64,000 nt of DNA from Actinokineospora pegani (GCF_009745975.1 NZ_WHOL01000116.1:62001-126000), one strand, 5' to 3'. Shown: positions 1 through 9,709, counted from the stretch's first letter. Numbers and translations are program-made. Notes: a model not told the origin generated them from the letters alone.

Positions 1-1964
1 GTGACCGTCTCCTCGAGGTTGCCGCCGGAGCCGGTGTACTTGCCGGTGTTGACGTCGATGACGGTCATCGCCTCGGTGCGGTCGATCACCAGGTAGCCGC
101 CCGAGGGCAGCCAGACCTTGCGGTCGAGGGCCTTGAGTAGCTGCTCGTCCACGCGGTGCTCGGCGAACACGTCCTTGGGTCCGATGTGCTTGCGCACCCT
201 CTCCTGCAGTTCGGGGGCCACGTGCCGGACGTAGGCGTCGATCGTCTCGACCGCCGTGCCGCCCTGCACGACCAGTGAGGTGAAGTCCTCGGTGAACAGG
301 TCGCGCACGACCTTGACCAGCAGGTCGGGCTCCTCGTAGAGCAGCGCGGGGGCGCTGGAGCGCTTGGTGCCGTTGAGGCCCTCGGACTTCTCCCTGATGA
401 CCTGCCACTGCGCCTGCAGCCTGCGCACGTCGCGGGCGAGCTCCTCCTCGCTGATGCCCTCCGAGGCGGTGCGGATGATCACACCGGCGTCCTCGGGCAC
501 GATCCGCTTGAGGACGTCCTTGAGCCTGCGCCGCTCGTTCTCCGGCAGCTTGCGGGAGATGCCGGTCGCGCCGCCGCCGGGCACGTAGACCAGGAAGCGG
601 CCGGGCAGCGAGATCTGGGTGGTCAGCCGGGCGCCCTTGTGCCCGACCGGGTCCTTGGTGACCTGCACCAGGACGCTGTCGCCGGTGGACAGGGCCTGCT
701 CGATCTTGCGGGCCTTGCCGTCGAGGCCCGCGGCGTCCCAGTCGACCTCACCCGCGTAGAGCACTGCGTTGCGGCCGCGGCCGATGTCGACAAACGCGGC
801 CTCCATGCTGGGCAGCACGTTCTGCACGCGGCCGAGGAAGACGTTGCCGACCAGCGAGCCGGAGCCCGCGGAGGTCACGAAGTGCTCGACGAGCACGCCG
901 TCCTCGAGCACGCCGATCTGGGTGCGGTCGGTGTGCTCGCGCACCACCATGGCGCGGTCAACGGCCTCGCGGCGGGCCAGGAACTCGGCCTCGGACAGGA
1001 TCGGCGCGCGGCGGCGGCCCGCCTCGCGGCCGTCGCGGCGGCGCTGGCGCTTGGCCTCGAGCCGGGTCGAGCCGCGCACGCTGCGCACCTCGTCGCGGGC
1101 GTCCTTGTCCCGGTTGTCCCGGGACTCCCGCTCGCGGGGCTCCTTCTCCGGCTTGTCCTCCCGCGCCTCGCGGACGTGGACGACGGTGTTGGGCGGGTCG
1201 TCGGTGGACGCGTCGTCCCCGTCGTCCCCGCCCTTGCGCCGGCGGCGGCGACGCCTGCGGCGGCTGCCACTGGACTCGTCGGAGTCGTCGTCGGAGTCGT
1301 CGGACTCCCGGGTGGGCTCGGGCTCGGCCGCGGCGTCCTCGGGCTCGTCGACCTTGTCCTCGGCCTGGTCCAGGTCGTCGGCGGCGCCCTTGCCGCGGCC
1401 GCGGCCGCGGCGGCCACGGCGGCGGCGACGGCCACTGGCGCTGTCGTCGTCGTCATCGTCGTGCGGGACGTCGACCTCGGCCTCGGCGGGCTCGACCGGC
1501 TCAGGCTCGGGTTCGGGCTCGGGGCGGCGCGCGGGCTTGGACTGCACGGCCTCGGGCTGCAGGAACAGCGGGGACGCGGAGGCGAACACCGGGGTCGGCG
1601 GGATGCGCCGGGCGGGCTCGGGGGTCAGTGCCTCCTCGGCCACCGCGGCGTCGACCACCTCGGACTCGACGTGGTTGACGTCGGCGGGCCGGTCGCCCTC
1701 CCACGGCGCGTCGCCGGTCAGCGACCCGGCCACGCGCAGCGCGGTCTCTCTCGGCACGCTGGACTGCGCGCCGCGCACCGTCTCACCCAGGTCGGCGAGA
1801 GCGGCGATGACCTCTTTGCTGCTGACCGACAGCAGCTTGGCCAGCGCGTGCACCCGCACCTTGGCGGGCAGATCGGCCAGGGCGGCGGTCACGGCCGCCC
1901 CTGCCTCGTTGGGTGCGGTCGTGTCCCCGCCGGTCTTCCCGGCAGGGCTGGACTTATCCGACAT
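1..1964 (-). CDS. rne: Ribonuclease E/G, 3' end cut by window edge
   Basis: This is the 5' part of an RNase E/G gene, the endoribonuclease for rRNA and mRNA processing; about 654 codons are visible and the gene runs off position 1. The ATG is at 1964. The first roughly 330 residues are low complexity: an alternating Pro-Glu tract, an Asp run, Arg/Gly-rich blocks near residues 178-191 and a second Arg run. An S1-like RNA-binding region follows (about 350-460) with TQIGVLEDGVLVEHF. The visible part ends just after the catalytic DVNTGKYTG motif near residue 637. The long charged N-terminal extension is typical of actinobacterial RNase E. The family call is certain; C-terminal features cannot be judged. 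Confidence 0.95.
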   Translation of the reverse strand, partial: MSDKSSPAGKTGGDTTAPNEAGAAVTAALADLPAKVRVHALAKLLSVSSKEVIAALADLGETVRGAQSSVPRETALRVAGSLTGDAPWEGDRPADVNHVESEVVDAAVAEEALTPEPARRIPPTPVFASASPLFLQPEAVQSKPARRPEPEPEPEPVEPAEAEVDVPHDDDDDDSASGRRRRRGRRGRGRGKGAADDLDQAEDKVDEPEDAAAEPEPTRESDDSDDDSDESSGSRRRRRRRRRKGGDDGDDASTDDPPNTVVHVREAREDKPEKEPRERESRDNRDKDARDEVRSVRGSTRLEAKRQRRRDGREAGRRRAPILSEAEFLARREAVDRAMVVREHTDRTQIGVLEDGVLVEHFVTSAGSGSLVGNVFLGRVQNVLPSMEAAFVDIGRGRNAVLYAGEVDWDAAGLDGKARKIEQALSTGDSVLVQVTKDPVGHKGARLTTQISLPGRFLVYVPGGGATGISRKLPENERRRLKDVLKRIVPEDAGVIIRTASEGISEEELARDVRRLQAQWQVIREKSEGLNGTKRSSAPALLYEEPDLLVKVVRDLFTEDFTSLVVQGGTAVETIDAYVRHVAPELQERVRKHIGPKDVFAEHRVDEQLLKALDRKVWLPSGGYLVIDRTEAMTVIDVNTGKYTGSGGNLEETV

Positions 1965-2145
1965 GCAGCTCCTCCACCCCCGGGCGCGTCATCGGACGCG
2001 GCCACTCGGGGGCCTCGTTTTCAGTCCGCCGCGTAGCGACGGCAATCCTCGCCTCGTACCACCCCGACCTGCCGGACGTCGGGTCCGGTGGCCTGCGGGC
2101 GGCAGGTCTTTCGACAACGGGTCGAGGCGCTCCCGTCTCCCAGGT

Positions 2146-2901
2146 CTAGCCGATCGCCGCCGCCCGGTCTTGGGCGAGCGGGTCGGTCAGACCACCGTCG
2201 TCGTCAAGCCGTCCCTGGGCCATCCGGGTCGCCTTCGCGGGCACCGGCGGTTCCAGGGCGGCGACGACACGGAGCGCACTCAGCACGTCGTCGGGTCGCA
2301 CGGCCGGTGTTGTCTGCCGGACGACCGCCACCAGTATCCCACACACCGAGCCCGTGTCGGACATGTCGATGCCCACAGCGTCCGGCGAGTTGTCGTCGAG
2401 GTCGACGGACGAGAGCGTCTCGGCCCGGATAATCGCAGGTCGGGCGTCAATAGTCCGCCGCCCGGACTTTGTCATCCGCTCGACCTCGACACGCTCGGCC
2501 GCCAGCAGCGCGGACACCGCGGCGGCCAGTTCCCCCGGCGGGACGCCGGGCAGCACGATCCGCCACCGGCTGCCCTCGCACCGCTCGGCGAGCCCGCCGG
2601 GACCGGCCTCGACGGCCTCGACCACGTCCAGGCCCGGGGCCAGCGCCGCGTCGAGCACCTGGGCCAGGCGGGCGGGGTCCAGCCGCCGCACGACCTGCAG
2701 CTCGACGTACTCGGCCTCGCTGGCCACCCCGGTGGGCGCCGCGCCGACCCAGGAGATCTTCGGGTGCGGGTTGAACCCCTGCGAGTAGGCCATCGGCACC
2801 CCGGCCCGGCGCAGCGCGCGCTCGAAGGCGCGGGCGACGTCGCGGTGGGAGGTGAAGCGGAGCCTGCCCCGCTTGGCGTAGCGCAGGCGCAACTTCTGCA
2901 C
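2146..2901 (-). CDS. DUF2344 / TIGR03936-type radical-SAM-associated protein
   Basis: A protein of about 251 residues opening with KLRLRYAKRGRLRFTSHRD and continuing YSQGFNPHPKISW, the hallmark of the DUF2344 (TIGR03936) family. Its function is not established. It normally sits beside, or is fused to, the TIGR03960 radical SAM protein, which here lies about 4 kb away at 6970-8940. The GTG at 2901 has no ribosome-binding site. An in-frame CTG at 2940, directly behind AAGGAG (2946-2951), could be the true start and would add 13 residues (see findings). The next gene on the strand is rne. Confidence 0.85.
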   Translation of the reverse strand: MQKLRLRYAKRGRLRFTSHRDVARAFERALRRAGVPMAYSQGFNPHPKISWVGAAPTGVASEAEYVELQVVRRLDPARLAQVLDAALAPGLDVVEAVEAGPGGLAERCEGSRWRIVLPGVPPGELAAAVSALLAAERVEVERMTKSGRRTIDARPAIIRAETLSSVDLDDNSPDAVGIDMSDTGSVCGILVAVVRQTTPAVRPDDVLSALRVVAALEPPVPAKATRMAQGRLDDDGGLTDPLAQDRAAAIG

Positions 2902-3123
2902 CGGCGCCGCCGACGGGTTGGGCTGATCCTGGCGGCTCAGGACTACTCCTTACGGTGGTGCGGGCTCTGCTCCGGTGGTGAGCAGGGCTGCCTGGTGGCA
3001 CCGTACCGGCAGGCCCAATTCAACCCGCGAGCTTGTTTCCACACCCCGGTGGTGATTACCGTCCGCAGGCGAGCCCGACCGCCCGGCCGAGAGGGACCGG
3101 GCGGACCAGCACTGGAGGTCGCC

Positions 3124-4539
3124 GTGCCCCTGCCCCGCCGCGCCACGGCGGTCGCGGCCGGTGTCACCCTCGCCGCCGCCACCCTGCTCACCCCGGCGCC
3201 CGCCACCGCGTTCCCACTCCCCGACGGCGCCGTGACCTGCCGCGACGACGGGAAACCCGTCCGCCACCTGGTGCTGTTCGACCCCGGGACCACCGAGCAG
3301 GAAGCCCGACTGGAGACGACGCTGGCCTGCGGGACCACGCTGGTCTACCACCCCTCGATCGCGGTGGCGGTGGTCACCTCCGAAGACGACCGGTTCGTGA
3401 ACCGCCTGGGCAGCGACCGGGCGTTCAGCGCCTCCGCGGCCGTGGGCAGGCTCGCGGACCGGGAGCCGCTGCCGACCGGCGGGGGCGTCGTCCCCGCCGT
3501 CGACCGGCGCGGCGAGCAGTGGAACCTGGACATGGTCGGCGCCGCCCCCGAGGCGTCCGACGGCGCGGGTGTGCTGGTCGGCGTGCTCGACTCCGGGGTC
3601 GACGCCCGCCACCCCGACCTGGCCGCGGCGGTGGACCCGGCGGCCTCGGCGGGCTGCCTGACCGGGGTGGCCGACCCCGCCCCCGAGGCGTGGGCGCCGA
3701 GCACCTCCGCGCACGGCACGCAGGTCGCCGGGCTGATCGCGGCGGCGGCTGACGGCCGGGGCGTGACCGGCGTGGCGCCGGGGGTGCGGCTGGCCTCGGT
3801 CCGCGTGGTCGACGACCGGGGGATGGTGCTGCCCGAGGCGGTGGTGTGCGGGCTGCTGTGGGCCGCCGACCACGGGGTCCGGGTGGCCAACAACAGCTAC
3901 TTCGTCGACCCGTGGCAGCTCACCTGCGACCGGGGCGCCGAGCACGTGGTGTTCGAGGCGGTGCGCCGCGCGGTCGAGCACGCGACCGGCGCCGGGGTGC
4001 TGACCGTGGCGGCGGCGTCCAACGGCGGCATCGACCTGGCCGCGCCCAGCGGCGAGGCCGCGGACCCGACCGGGGGCAGGCGCGCGCTGGGCTCGGGCTG
4101 CGAGGTGCTGCCCGCCGGGCTGCGCGGGGTGCTGTCGGTGACCGCCGTGGGCCAGGACCGGCTCAAGGCGGGCTACAGCTCCTACGGCTTGGGCGTGGTC
4201 GACGTGACCGCGCCGGGCGGCGAGCAGCGGCCCGGCGGCAGCGGGTGCGTGCTGTCCACCGTGCCCGGCGGCTACGGGTCCGCCTGCGGCACGTCGATGG
4301 CGGCCCCGCACGCGGCCGGGGTGGCGGCGCTGATGGCCGCCCGGCACCCGAAGGCCACACCGCTGGAGCTGACCCGGCTGATCACCCGGTCGGCGGACCC
4401 GGTGCCCTGCCCCGCCGACTACGACCTCGACGGGTCCGGCGCGCAGGACGCCTACTGCTCGGGGTACGCGCGGTACAACAGCTTCCACGGCCACGGGCTG
4501 GTGAACGCCCGCGCGGCCGACCCCACGAGTCCGCGGTAG
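3124..4539 (+). CDS. Secreted subtilisin-like serine protease (S8)
   Basis: A 471-residue S8-family peptidase. GTG at 3124 follows GGAGG (3114-3118) by 5 nt and begins a clear signal peptide: PRR, a hydrophobic Ala/Val/Leu stretch, then a TPAPATA-type cleavage region around residue 29. The catalytic triad is visible as D156 in VLDSGVD, H197 in SAHGTQVAG and S391 in GTSMAAPHAAG. No C-terminal membrane helix is seen, so it is probably released outside the cell rather than anchored like mycosins. No ESX genes are nearby. It lies in the segment separating the DUF2344 gene from its radical SAM partner. Substrate unknown. Confidence 0.93.
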   Translation: MPLPRRATAVAAGVTLAAATLLTPAPATAFPLPDGAVTCRDDGKPVRHLVLFDPGTTEQEARLETTLACGTTLVYHPSIAVAVVTSEDDRFVNRLGSDRAFSASAAVGRLADREPLPTGGGVVPAVDRRGEQWNLDMVGAAPEASDGAGVLVGVLDSGVDARHPDLAAAVDPAASAGCLTGVADPAPEAWAPSTSAHGTQVAGLIAAAADGRGVTGVAPGVRLASVRVVDDRGMVLPEAVVCGLLWAADHGVRVANNSYFVDPWQLTCDRGAEHVVFEAVRRAVEHATGAGVLTVAAASNGGIDLAAPSGEAADPTGGRRALGSGCEVLPAGLRGVLSVTAVGQDRLKAGYSSYGLGVVDVTAPGGEQRPGGSGCVLSTVPGGYGSACGTSMAAPHAAGVAALMAARHPKATPLELTRLITRSADPVPCPADYDLDGSGAQDAYCSGYARYNSFHGHGLVNARAADPTSPR

Positions 4540-4541
4540 CG

Positions 4542-5843
4542 CTAGGCCGTCCCGCGCCACAGGGCCCTGGTCGCCCCGGTGACCGCGAGGACCCCGCCGA
4601 GGGCCGCCACCGCGACCACGAGCTGCCCGAGGTCCGGCATGAACACCAGGATGTGCCGCAGCTCCAGGTCGAACGACGCCGGGAGCCACCACCCGCCCCC
4701 CAACGCGGCCACCACGCCCACGGGCACGGTGACGAGGGCGGCCCGCCGCCGCTTGACCGTCCACACCAGACCTGCCAGCAGCAGCGCCGCGATCCCGGCC
4801 AACGCGGCCAGGTACCACGGCGTCGGGTCGCCCGGCACCGGTTCCGGCTCGCCGCCCAGCACGACGCGCAGGGCGTTGAAGGCGGTGGTGTTCATGGCCT
4901 CGTCGAGGAAGGGGGCGTACATGTTCTGCTGGACGGCGATCGCCCAGCCCTTGTCCGGGGCCGCGATCACGATGGAGTGGTAGCCGCTCACCGCGCCCGC
5001 GTGCCACACGACCCGGGTGCCGTCCAGGTCGCCGACCCGCCAGCCGAGCCCGTAGCCGCCGCCTTCCCGCAACTCCGCGATGGTCTCCTGGCGGAGGTAG
5101 CCGCCGTCGCCCAGCAGCGGGACCGCGAGGTGGGCGAGGTCCACGGCGCTGCCGCCGAGGTAGCCGTAGGGCAGGCCGGAGGTGTCGAACACGCGGTCGG
5201 CGGGCCGGGTCTGGCCGAAGTACCGCTCGTGGCCCGGTGGCATCGGGTCCGGGCCGGCGATCCCGTCGGCCATGGCGAGCGGGGTGAAGACCTCGTCGCG
5301 CACCACGTCCGAGAACGAGTTCCCGGTCACCGCCTCGATGACCGCGCCCGCGATCACCGCGTTGGCGGGCGAGTACTGGTGCCGCTGGCCCGGCTCGGCC
5401 GCGGGGGTGACCTCGGCGAGGCCCTCGACCCAGCGGCGGATCGCGCCCGGGGCGTTGTCCTGGATGTCCGAGCGGGCGTAGCCGTCGGCGCCGGAGATGC
5501 CGCTGGTCTGCTGGAGCAGGTGGCGGACGGTGACCTGCTGGGTGTGCTCGGCGAGCCGGAACCACGGCACGTGCCGCACCACGGGGTCGTCGAGCCCGAC
5601 CCGGCCCGCCTCGACCAGCCGCAGCACGGCGAACGCGGTGATCGACTTCGACACCGACCCGAAGCCGCCGGGCGTGCGCGGGGTCATCGGCTCGCCGTCG
5701 CCGTCGACGCCCCACGCCCCCTCTTCGACCACCTGATCACCCTGGACCAGCGCGTACGACAGGCCAGGGGCCCGCTGGTCGTCCCGCAGGACGGCCTCCG
5801 GGGAGGCGAGAGCGAGCAGTCCGGCCAGCAGCACAGCAACCAT
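4542..5843 (-). CDS. Beta-lactamase-family serine hydrolase with C-terminal membrane helices
   Basis: A 433-residue class-C beta-lactamase/esterase-like protein. S63-x-x-K66 (SVSK) is the expected nucleophile/base pair and YSPAN fits the second catalytic motif. An N-terminal hydrophobic signal or anchor (VAVLLAGLLALA) and about three hydrophobic segments after residue 335 indicate a membrane protein with an extracytoplasmic catalytic domain. It is transcribed divergently from the tetR gene at 5901, and the 57-bp gap holds an AT-rich inverted repeat likely to be the repressor's operator, so control by that TetR protein is inferred. Natural substrate unknown; it could be a peptidase or esterase rather than a resistance enzyme. 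Confidence 0.88.
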   Translation of the reverse strand: MVAVLLAGLLALASPEAVLRDDQRAPGLSYALVQGDQVVEEGAWGVDGDGEPMTPRTPGGFGSVSKSITAFAVLRLVEAGRVGLDDPVVRHVPWFRLAEHTQQVTVRHLLQQTSGISGADGYARSDIQDNAPGAIRRWVEGLAEVTPAAEPGQRHQYSPANAVIAGAVIEAVTGNSFSDVVRDEVFTPLAMADGIAGPDPMPPGHERYFGQTRPADRVFDTSGLPYGYLGGSAVDLAHLAVPLLGDGGYLRQETIAELREGGGYGLGWRVGDLDGTRVVWHAGAVSGYHSIVIAAPDKGWAIAVQQNMYAPFLDEAMNTTAFNALRVVLGGEPEPVPGDPTPWYLAALAGIAALLLAGLVWTVKRRRAALVTVPVGVVAALGGGWWLPASFDLELRHILVFMPDLGQLVVAVAALGGVLAVTGATRALWRGTA

Positions 5844-5849
5844 ATGACT

Positions 5850-5876
5850 ATATTGCTTTCAATACGGCCATATTGT
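5850..5876. promoter_or_regulatory. Probable TetR operator between divergent genes
   Basis: Three alternating half-sites lie in the divergent intergenic region: TATTG (5851-5855), CAATA (5860-5864) and TATTG (5871-5875). They form two overlapping inverted repeats, TATTG-cttt-CAATA and CAATA-cggcca-TATTG. The AT-rich composition stands out in this GC-rich sequence. The site lies a few bases upstream of the serine-hydrolase ATG and 25 bp before the tetR ATG, where bound repressor could block both promoters. Confidence 0.7.
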
Positions 5877-5900
5877 CAATGCGGGTGGTTAGGGTGCGGC

Positions 5901-6530
5901 ATGGCCACGGAGGAGTACCACGAGCTGCGGCGCGGGCAGGTCGCCGAGGCGGTGACGAGGTTGATCGCCGTCCACGGCTTCGACGGCGTGACGGTCGCCA
6001 AGACGGCGGTCGAGGCGGGCGTGTCGGTCGGCATGGTGCAGCACTACTTCTCGACCAAGGACGACATGGTGCGGTACGCCTACACGCGGGTCACCGAGCG
6101 GACCGTGGCCAGGATGGAGCGCCGCGCGACCGAGCTGGACCGGCGGCACCACAGCAGCATCCGCCACGCCCTGACCGAGGGCCTGGCCGAACGCCTCCCC
6201 CTCGACGACGCCCGCCGCACCGAGTGGCGGGTGTCCTTCGCCTTCGCCGCGCGGGCCGTCGACCACCCCGCCCTGGCCACCGTCCGCACCAGCACGGAGT
6301 CGGCCATCCGGTCCCGCCTGGCGGAGGCCATCCACAACGGCAAGGAGTGCGGCGAGGTCCCCGACGGCGCCGACGCCGACGCGCAGGCGGCGGGGCTGCT
6401 GGCCCTGGTCGACGGCCTGGGCCTGCACACCTACCTGGACCCATCGATGACCCGGCTGGCACTGTCCGAGTTGGACAGAGCACTGTCCGCGGTCTTCCCG
6501 GGGACCTGCCGCGAGAACAGGCCGCGCTAA
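5901..6530 (+). CDS. TetR-family transcriptional regulator
   Basis: A 209-residue regulator with an N-terminal TetR helix-turn-helix (about residues 10-55): VTVAKTAVEAGVSVGMVQHYFSTKDD. The C-terminal ligand domain is divergent, as usual. ATG at 5901 is the first start able to give a complete HTH. The gene is divergent from the serine hydrolase and converges on the GNAT gene, with which it shares its stop region (TAA 6528-6530 overlaps the opposing TAG). It probably represses the hydrolase and itself. Ligand unknown. Confidence 0.92.
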   Translation: MATEEYHELRRGQVAEAVTRLIAVHGFDGVTVAKTAVEAGVSVGMVQHYFSTKDDMVRYAYTRVTERTVARMERRATELDRRHHSSIRHALTEGLAERLPLDDARRTEWRVSFAFAARAVDHPALATVRTSTESAIRSRLAEAIHNGKECGEVPDGADADAQAAGLLALVDGLGLHTYLDPSMTRLALSELDRALSAVFPGTCRENRPR

Positions 6531-6973
6531 CCGCGCAGCAGCAGCGACTCCCCCGCCGCGGTGAAACCATGCCTGCCGTAGAAGGGGATCGAGCGCGCCG
6601 TGGGGCTCAAGACCACCCGGGCGTACTCGCGCCCATCGGCCAGTGACAACGCGGCGGAGAGCATGCGCGCCCCCACGCCTCTGTCCCGGTGCGACCGTTC
6701 GATGTAGACGTTGGCGATGTACCCCCAACGGCTCAGCGGTCTGCCGGGCCGGGGCATCCGGGTGAACTCGAGCATGTTCATCGACCCGACGGGCCGCTCG
6801 CCGTCGAACGCCAGCCAGAAGGCGCGCTGGTGCTCCTCGGCGGCGAACCAGCGCGCGAACGCGTCGGCGAACCCGGGGTCGTCGGGCGCCGCGCCGTGGT
6901 CCTCCTCGGTCCAGGCGCGGCGCATCGACGCGAGCGCGGCGACGTCCTGGCGGGTCGCCCGGCGGACGGTCAC
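6527..6973 (-). CDS. GNAT-family N-acetyltransferase
   Basis: A 148-residue single-domain acetyltransferase. VRRATRQDVAAL opens the GNAT fold, YIANVYIERSHRDRGVGARML is the acetyl-CoA-binding motif A, and the C-terminal IPFYGRHGF is typical. GTG at 6973 overlaps the TGA of the upstream radical SAM gene by 4 nt (GTGA), so translational coupling is likely and the two probably share a transcript. Substrate cannot be told from sequence. Confidence 0.88.
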   Translation of the reverse strand: MTVRRATRQDVAALASMRRAWTEEDHGAAPDDPGFADAFARWFAAEEHQRAFWLAFDGERPVGSMNMLEFTRMPRPGRPLSRWGYIANVYIERSHRDRGVGARMLSAALSLADGREYARVVLSPTARSIPFYGRHGFTAAGESLLLRG

Positions 6974-8940
6974 GGCGAGGACAGCGACGGGTTCCTGACC
7001 GGGGAGCCGACGCCGACCGGGCTGATCGGCAGCAGCTTGCGGTTGGTGGGGCCGATCTCGATGTCGGTGCCCATCGCCGGGCACACCCCGCAGTCGAAGC
7101 ACGGGGTCCAGCGGCAGTCGTCCTGCTCGCGGCCGTCGAGGGCGTCCTGCCAGTCGTCCCAGAGCCACTCCTTCTCCAGGCCGGAGTCGAGGTGGTCCCA
7201 GGGCAGGACCTCGTCCTCGGTGCGCTCGCGGGTCGTGTACCAGTCCAGCGAGACGCCCTGGGGCTCCAGCTCGGTCTTGGCCGAGTCGACCCAGCGGTCG
7301 TAGGAGAAGTGCTCGCTCCAGCCGTCGAACCGGCCGCCCTCGCGCCACACGCGCTCGATGACCCGGCCGACGCGGCGGTCGCCACGGGAGAGCAAACCCT
7401 CGATCAGGGAGGGCTTGCCGTCGTGGTAGCGCATGCCGATGTTGCGGCCCAGGCTGCGGTCGGAGTCGGAGTTGACCGCGGCCCGCAGCTTGCGCAGCCG
7501 GTCGTCGACGGTGTCGGGGTCGGTCTGCGCGGCCCACTGGAACGGGGTGTGCGGCTTGGGCACGAACCCGCCGATGGAGATCGTGGCGCGGATGTCGCGG
7601 CGGCCGCTGGCCTCGCGGCCCGCGCGGATGACGTTCTTGGCCATCTCGGCGATCTGCAGCACGTCGTCGTCGGTCTCGGTGGGCAGCCCGCACATGAAGT
7701 ACAGCTTCACCTGCCGCCAGCCGTTGGCGTACGCGGCGGAGACGGTGCGGACGAGGTCCTCCTCCGACACCATCTTGTTGATGACCTTGCGGATGCGCTC
7801 GCTGCCGCCCTCGGGGGCGAAGGTCAGCCCGGAGCGGCGGCCGTTGCGGGACAGCTCGTTGGCCAGGTCGATGTTGAACGCGTCGACCCGGGTGCTCGGC
7901 AGCGACAGGCCGGTGTTGGTGCCCTCGTAGCGGTCGGCGAGCTGCTTGGTGATCTCGCCGATCTCGGAGTGGTCGGCGCTGGAGAGCGAGAGCAGGCCGA
8001 CCTCCTCGAAGCCGGAGTTCTCCAGGCCGGTCTGGATCATCGCGCCGATGCCGTCGATGGACCGCTCGCGCACCGGGCGGGTGATCATGCCCGCCTGGCA
8101 GAACCGGCAGCCCCGGGTGCAGCCCCGGAAGATCTCCACGCTCATCCGCTCGTGCACCGACTCGGCCAGCGGCACCAGCGGCTGCTTGGGGTACGGCCAG
8201 GCGTCGAGGTCCATCGTGGTGCGCTTGGCGACGGTCTCGGGCACCCGGTCGCGGTTGGGCGCGTAGGAGGCGATGTGGCCGTCCTCGCGGTAGACCACGT
8301 CGTAGAAGCGCGGGATGTAGACGCCGCCGGTCTCGGCCATGCGGGTCAGCAGCTCGTCGCGGCCGCCGGGCCGGCCCTCGGCCTTCCAGGCGCGGATGAT
8401 GTCGGTGATCTCGCCGACGGCCTCCTCGCCGTCGCCGAGCACGGCCGCGTCGATGAAGTCGGCGATCGGCTCGGGGTTGAACGCCGCGTGCCCGCCGGAC
8501 AGGATCACCGGGTGGTCCTCGGTGCGGTCCTCGGCCAGCAGCGGGATCTTCGCCAGGTCCAGGGCGGTGAGCAGGTTGGTGTAGCCCAGCTCGGTGGAGA
8601 AGCTGACGCCGAGGATGTCGAACGCGCCGAGCGGGCGGTGCCCGTCGACGGTGAACTGCGGGACGTCGTGCTCCCGCATCAGCGCCTCCAGGTCCGGCCA
8701 CACCGCGTAGGTGCGCTCGGCCAGGACGTCGGGCATCTCGTTGAGCACCTCGTAGAGGATCATGACGCCCTGGTTGGGCAACCCGACCTCGTAGGCGTCC
8801 GGGTACATCAGCGCCCACCGCACGGCGGCGCTGTCCCAGTCCTTGACGGTGGCGTTCAACTCGCCGCCGACGTACTGGACCGGCTTGGAGACCCGGGGCA
8901 GCAGGGGCTCAAGCTGTGGGAAAACGGACTCGACACTCAC
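6970..8940 (-). CDS. TIGR03960-type B12-binding/radical SAM protein
   Basis: A 656-residue radical SAM protein. CTRGCRFC near residues 273-280 supplies the CxxxCxxC site for the 4Fe-4S cluster; ahead of it lies a B12-binding-like region ([31 protein letters not shown]). A Cys pair near the C-terminus (CFDCGVCP) may hold another metal. GTG at 8940 begins [14 protein letters not shown]. The family usually sits directly upstream of the DUF2344 protein and near rne; here the pair is split by about 4 kb. Biochemical role not established; tRNA or rRNA modification has been suggested by context but is not shown here. Confidence 0.9.
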   Translation of the reverse strand: MSVESVFPQLEPLLPRVSKPVQYVGGELNATVKDWDSAAVRWALMYPDAYEVGLPNQGVMILYEVLNEMPDVLAERTYAVWPDLEALMREHDVPQFTVDGHRPLGAFDILGVSFSTELGYTNLLTALDLAKIPLLAEDRTEDHPVILSGGHAAFNPEPIADFIDAAVLGDGEEAVGEITDIIRAWKAEGRPGGRDELLTRMAETGGVYIPRFYDVVYREDGHIASYAPNRDRVPETVAKRTTMDLDAWPYPKQPLVPLAESVHERMSVEIFRGCTRGCRFCQAGMITRPVRERSIDGIGAMIQTGLENSGFEEVGLLSLSSADHSEIGEITKQLADRYEGTNTGLSLPSTRVDAFNIDLANELSRNGRRSGLTFAPEGGSERIRKVINKMVSEEDLVRTVSAAYANGWRQVKLYFMCGLPTETDDDVLQIAEMAKNVIRAGREASGRRDIRATISIGGFVPKPHTPFQWAAQTDPDTVDDRLRKLRAAVNSDSDRSLGRNIGMRYHDGKPSLIEGLLSRGDRRVGRVIERVWREGGRFDGWSEHFSYDRWVDSAKTELEPQGVSLDWYTTRERTEDEVLPWDHLDSGLEKEWLWDDWQDALDGREQDDCRWTPCFDCGVCPAMGTDIEIGPTNRKLLPISPVGVGSPVRNPSLSSP

Positions 8941-8989
8941 CGCCCCCAGGGTAGACGGTGTTGCTGGCGACGAACCGGAGGGCAAGGCG

Positions 8990-9709
8990 ATGAGCGACTC
9001 GAGGACCCCGGACTGGCCGGGCTTCGTCAACACCCGGGACCTGGGCGGCATGCCCCTGACCGGCGGCGGGACCACGGCGCACGGCGTGTTCACCCGGTCG
9101 GCCGACCCCGCTGGGGGTGACTGGGACGCCGCTCGGGCGGCGGGGGTGCGCACGGTGGTGGACCTGCGGTCGTCGGCCGAGCGCGGGCTGGCGATCCCGG
9201 GGGTGGCGGTCGTCCACGTCGACCTCGACGACACCGACGACGTGGGGTTCTGGACGGAGCTGCGCACCTCCGGCGCCTTCGGGACACCGCTGTACTACCG
9301 CCCGTTCCTCGCGGCGAAGGCGGCGAAGGTCGCCGAGGTCTTCTCGGCCCTCGCCGCGGCCGAGCAGGGCGTGGTGTTCCACTGCGCCCTCGGCCGCGAC
9401 CGGACGGGGCTGGTGGCGCTGTTGCTGCTGTCGCTGGCGGGCGTGCCCGCCGAGGTCATCGCCGACGACTACGAACTCTCGACGGCGGCCTTGAGCCCGT
9501 TCTTCGCGTCCCAGGGCCGCGACGACCACGGCCCGTTCATCGCGAACCTGCTCGCGGAGAGAGGCACGACGGTCCGCCAGGCGGTCCTGGACGTGCTGCG
9601 CGACCTCGACGTCGCGAGATACCTGACTGACGCGGGGGTGGCCGTCTCGGACGTCGAGAAGCTGCGGACGTCGCTCAGGACAACAGGAGCTTCCCCAGAC
9701 GGCGGGTAG
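8990..9709 (+). CDS. Tyrosine/dual-specificity protein phosphatase-like protein
   Basis: A 239-residue protein of the bacterial Tyr/Ser phosphatase family (DSPc/Y_phosphatase3). It starts at ATG 8990 after CGGAGGG. NTRDLGG and TVVDLRS are typical N-terminal motifs; the P-loop [10 protein letters not shown] supplies the catalytic Cys and Arg. It is cytoplasmic, with no signal or membrane segment. Its last 35 bp overlap the 3' end of the opposing ABC permease gene. Substrate unknown; relatives act on phosphotyrosine and phosphoinositides. Confidence 0.88.
   Translation: MSDSRTPDWPGFVNTRDLGGMPLTGGGTTAHGVFTRSADPAGGDWDAARAAGVRTVVDLRSSAERGLAIPGVAVVHVDLDDTDDVGFWTELRTSGAFGTPLYYRPFLAAKAAKVAEVFSALAAAEQGVVFHCALGRDRTGLVALLLLSLAGVPAEVIADDYELSTAALSPFFASQGRDDHGPFIANLLAERGTTVRQAVLDVLRDLDVARYLTDAGVAVSDVEKLRTSLRTTGASPDGG

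Noticed and set aside
4541-4550. CTAGGCCGT at the stop codon of the serine hydrolase gene
   Set aside because: Only 9 bases match the element end and nothing beyond; chance is a sufficient explanation.
2950-5715. 921-codon minus-strand frame across the subtilase and serine hydrolase
   Set aside because: Antisense or off-frame to two motif-supported genes; translation is Arg/Gly-rich filler.
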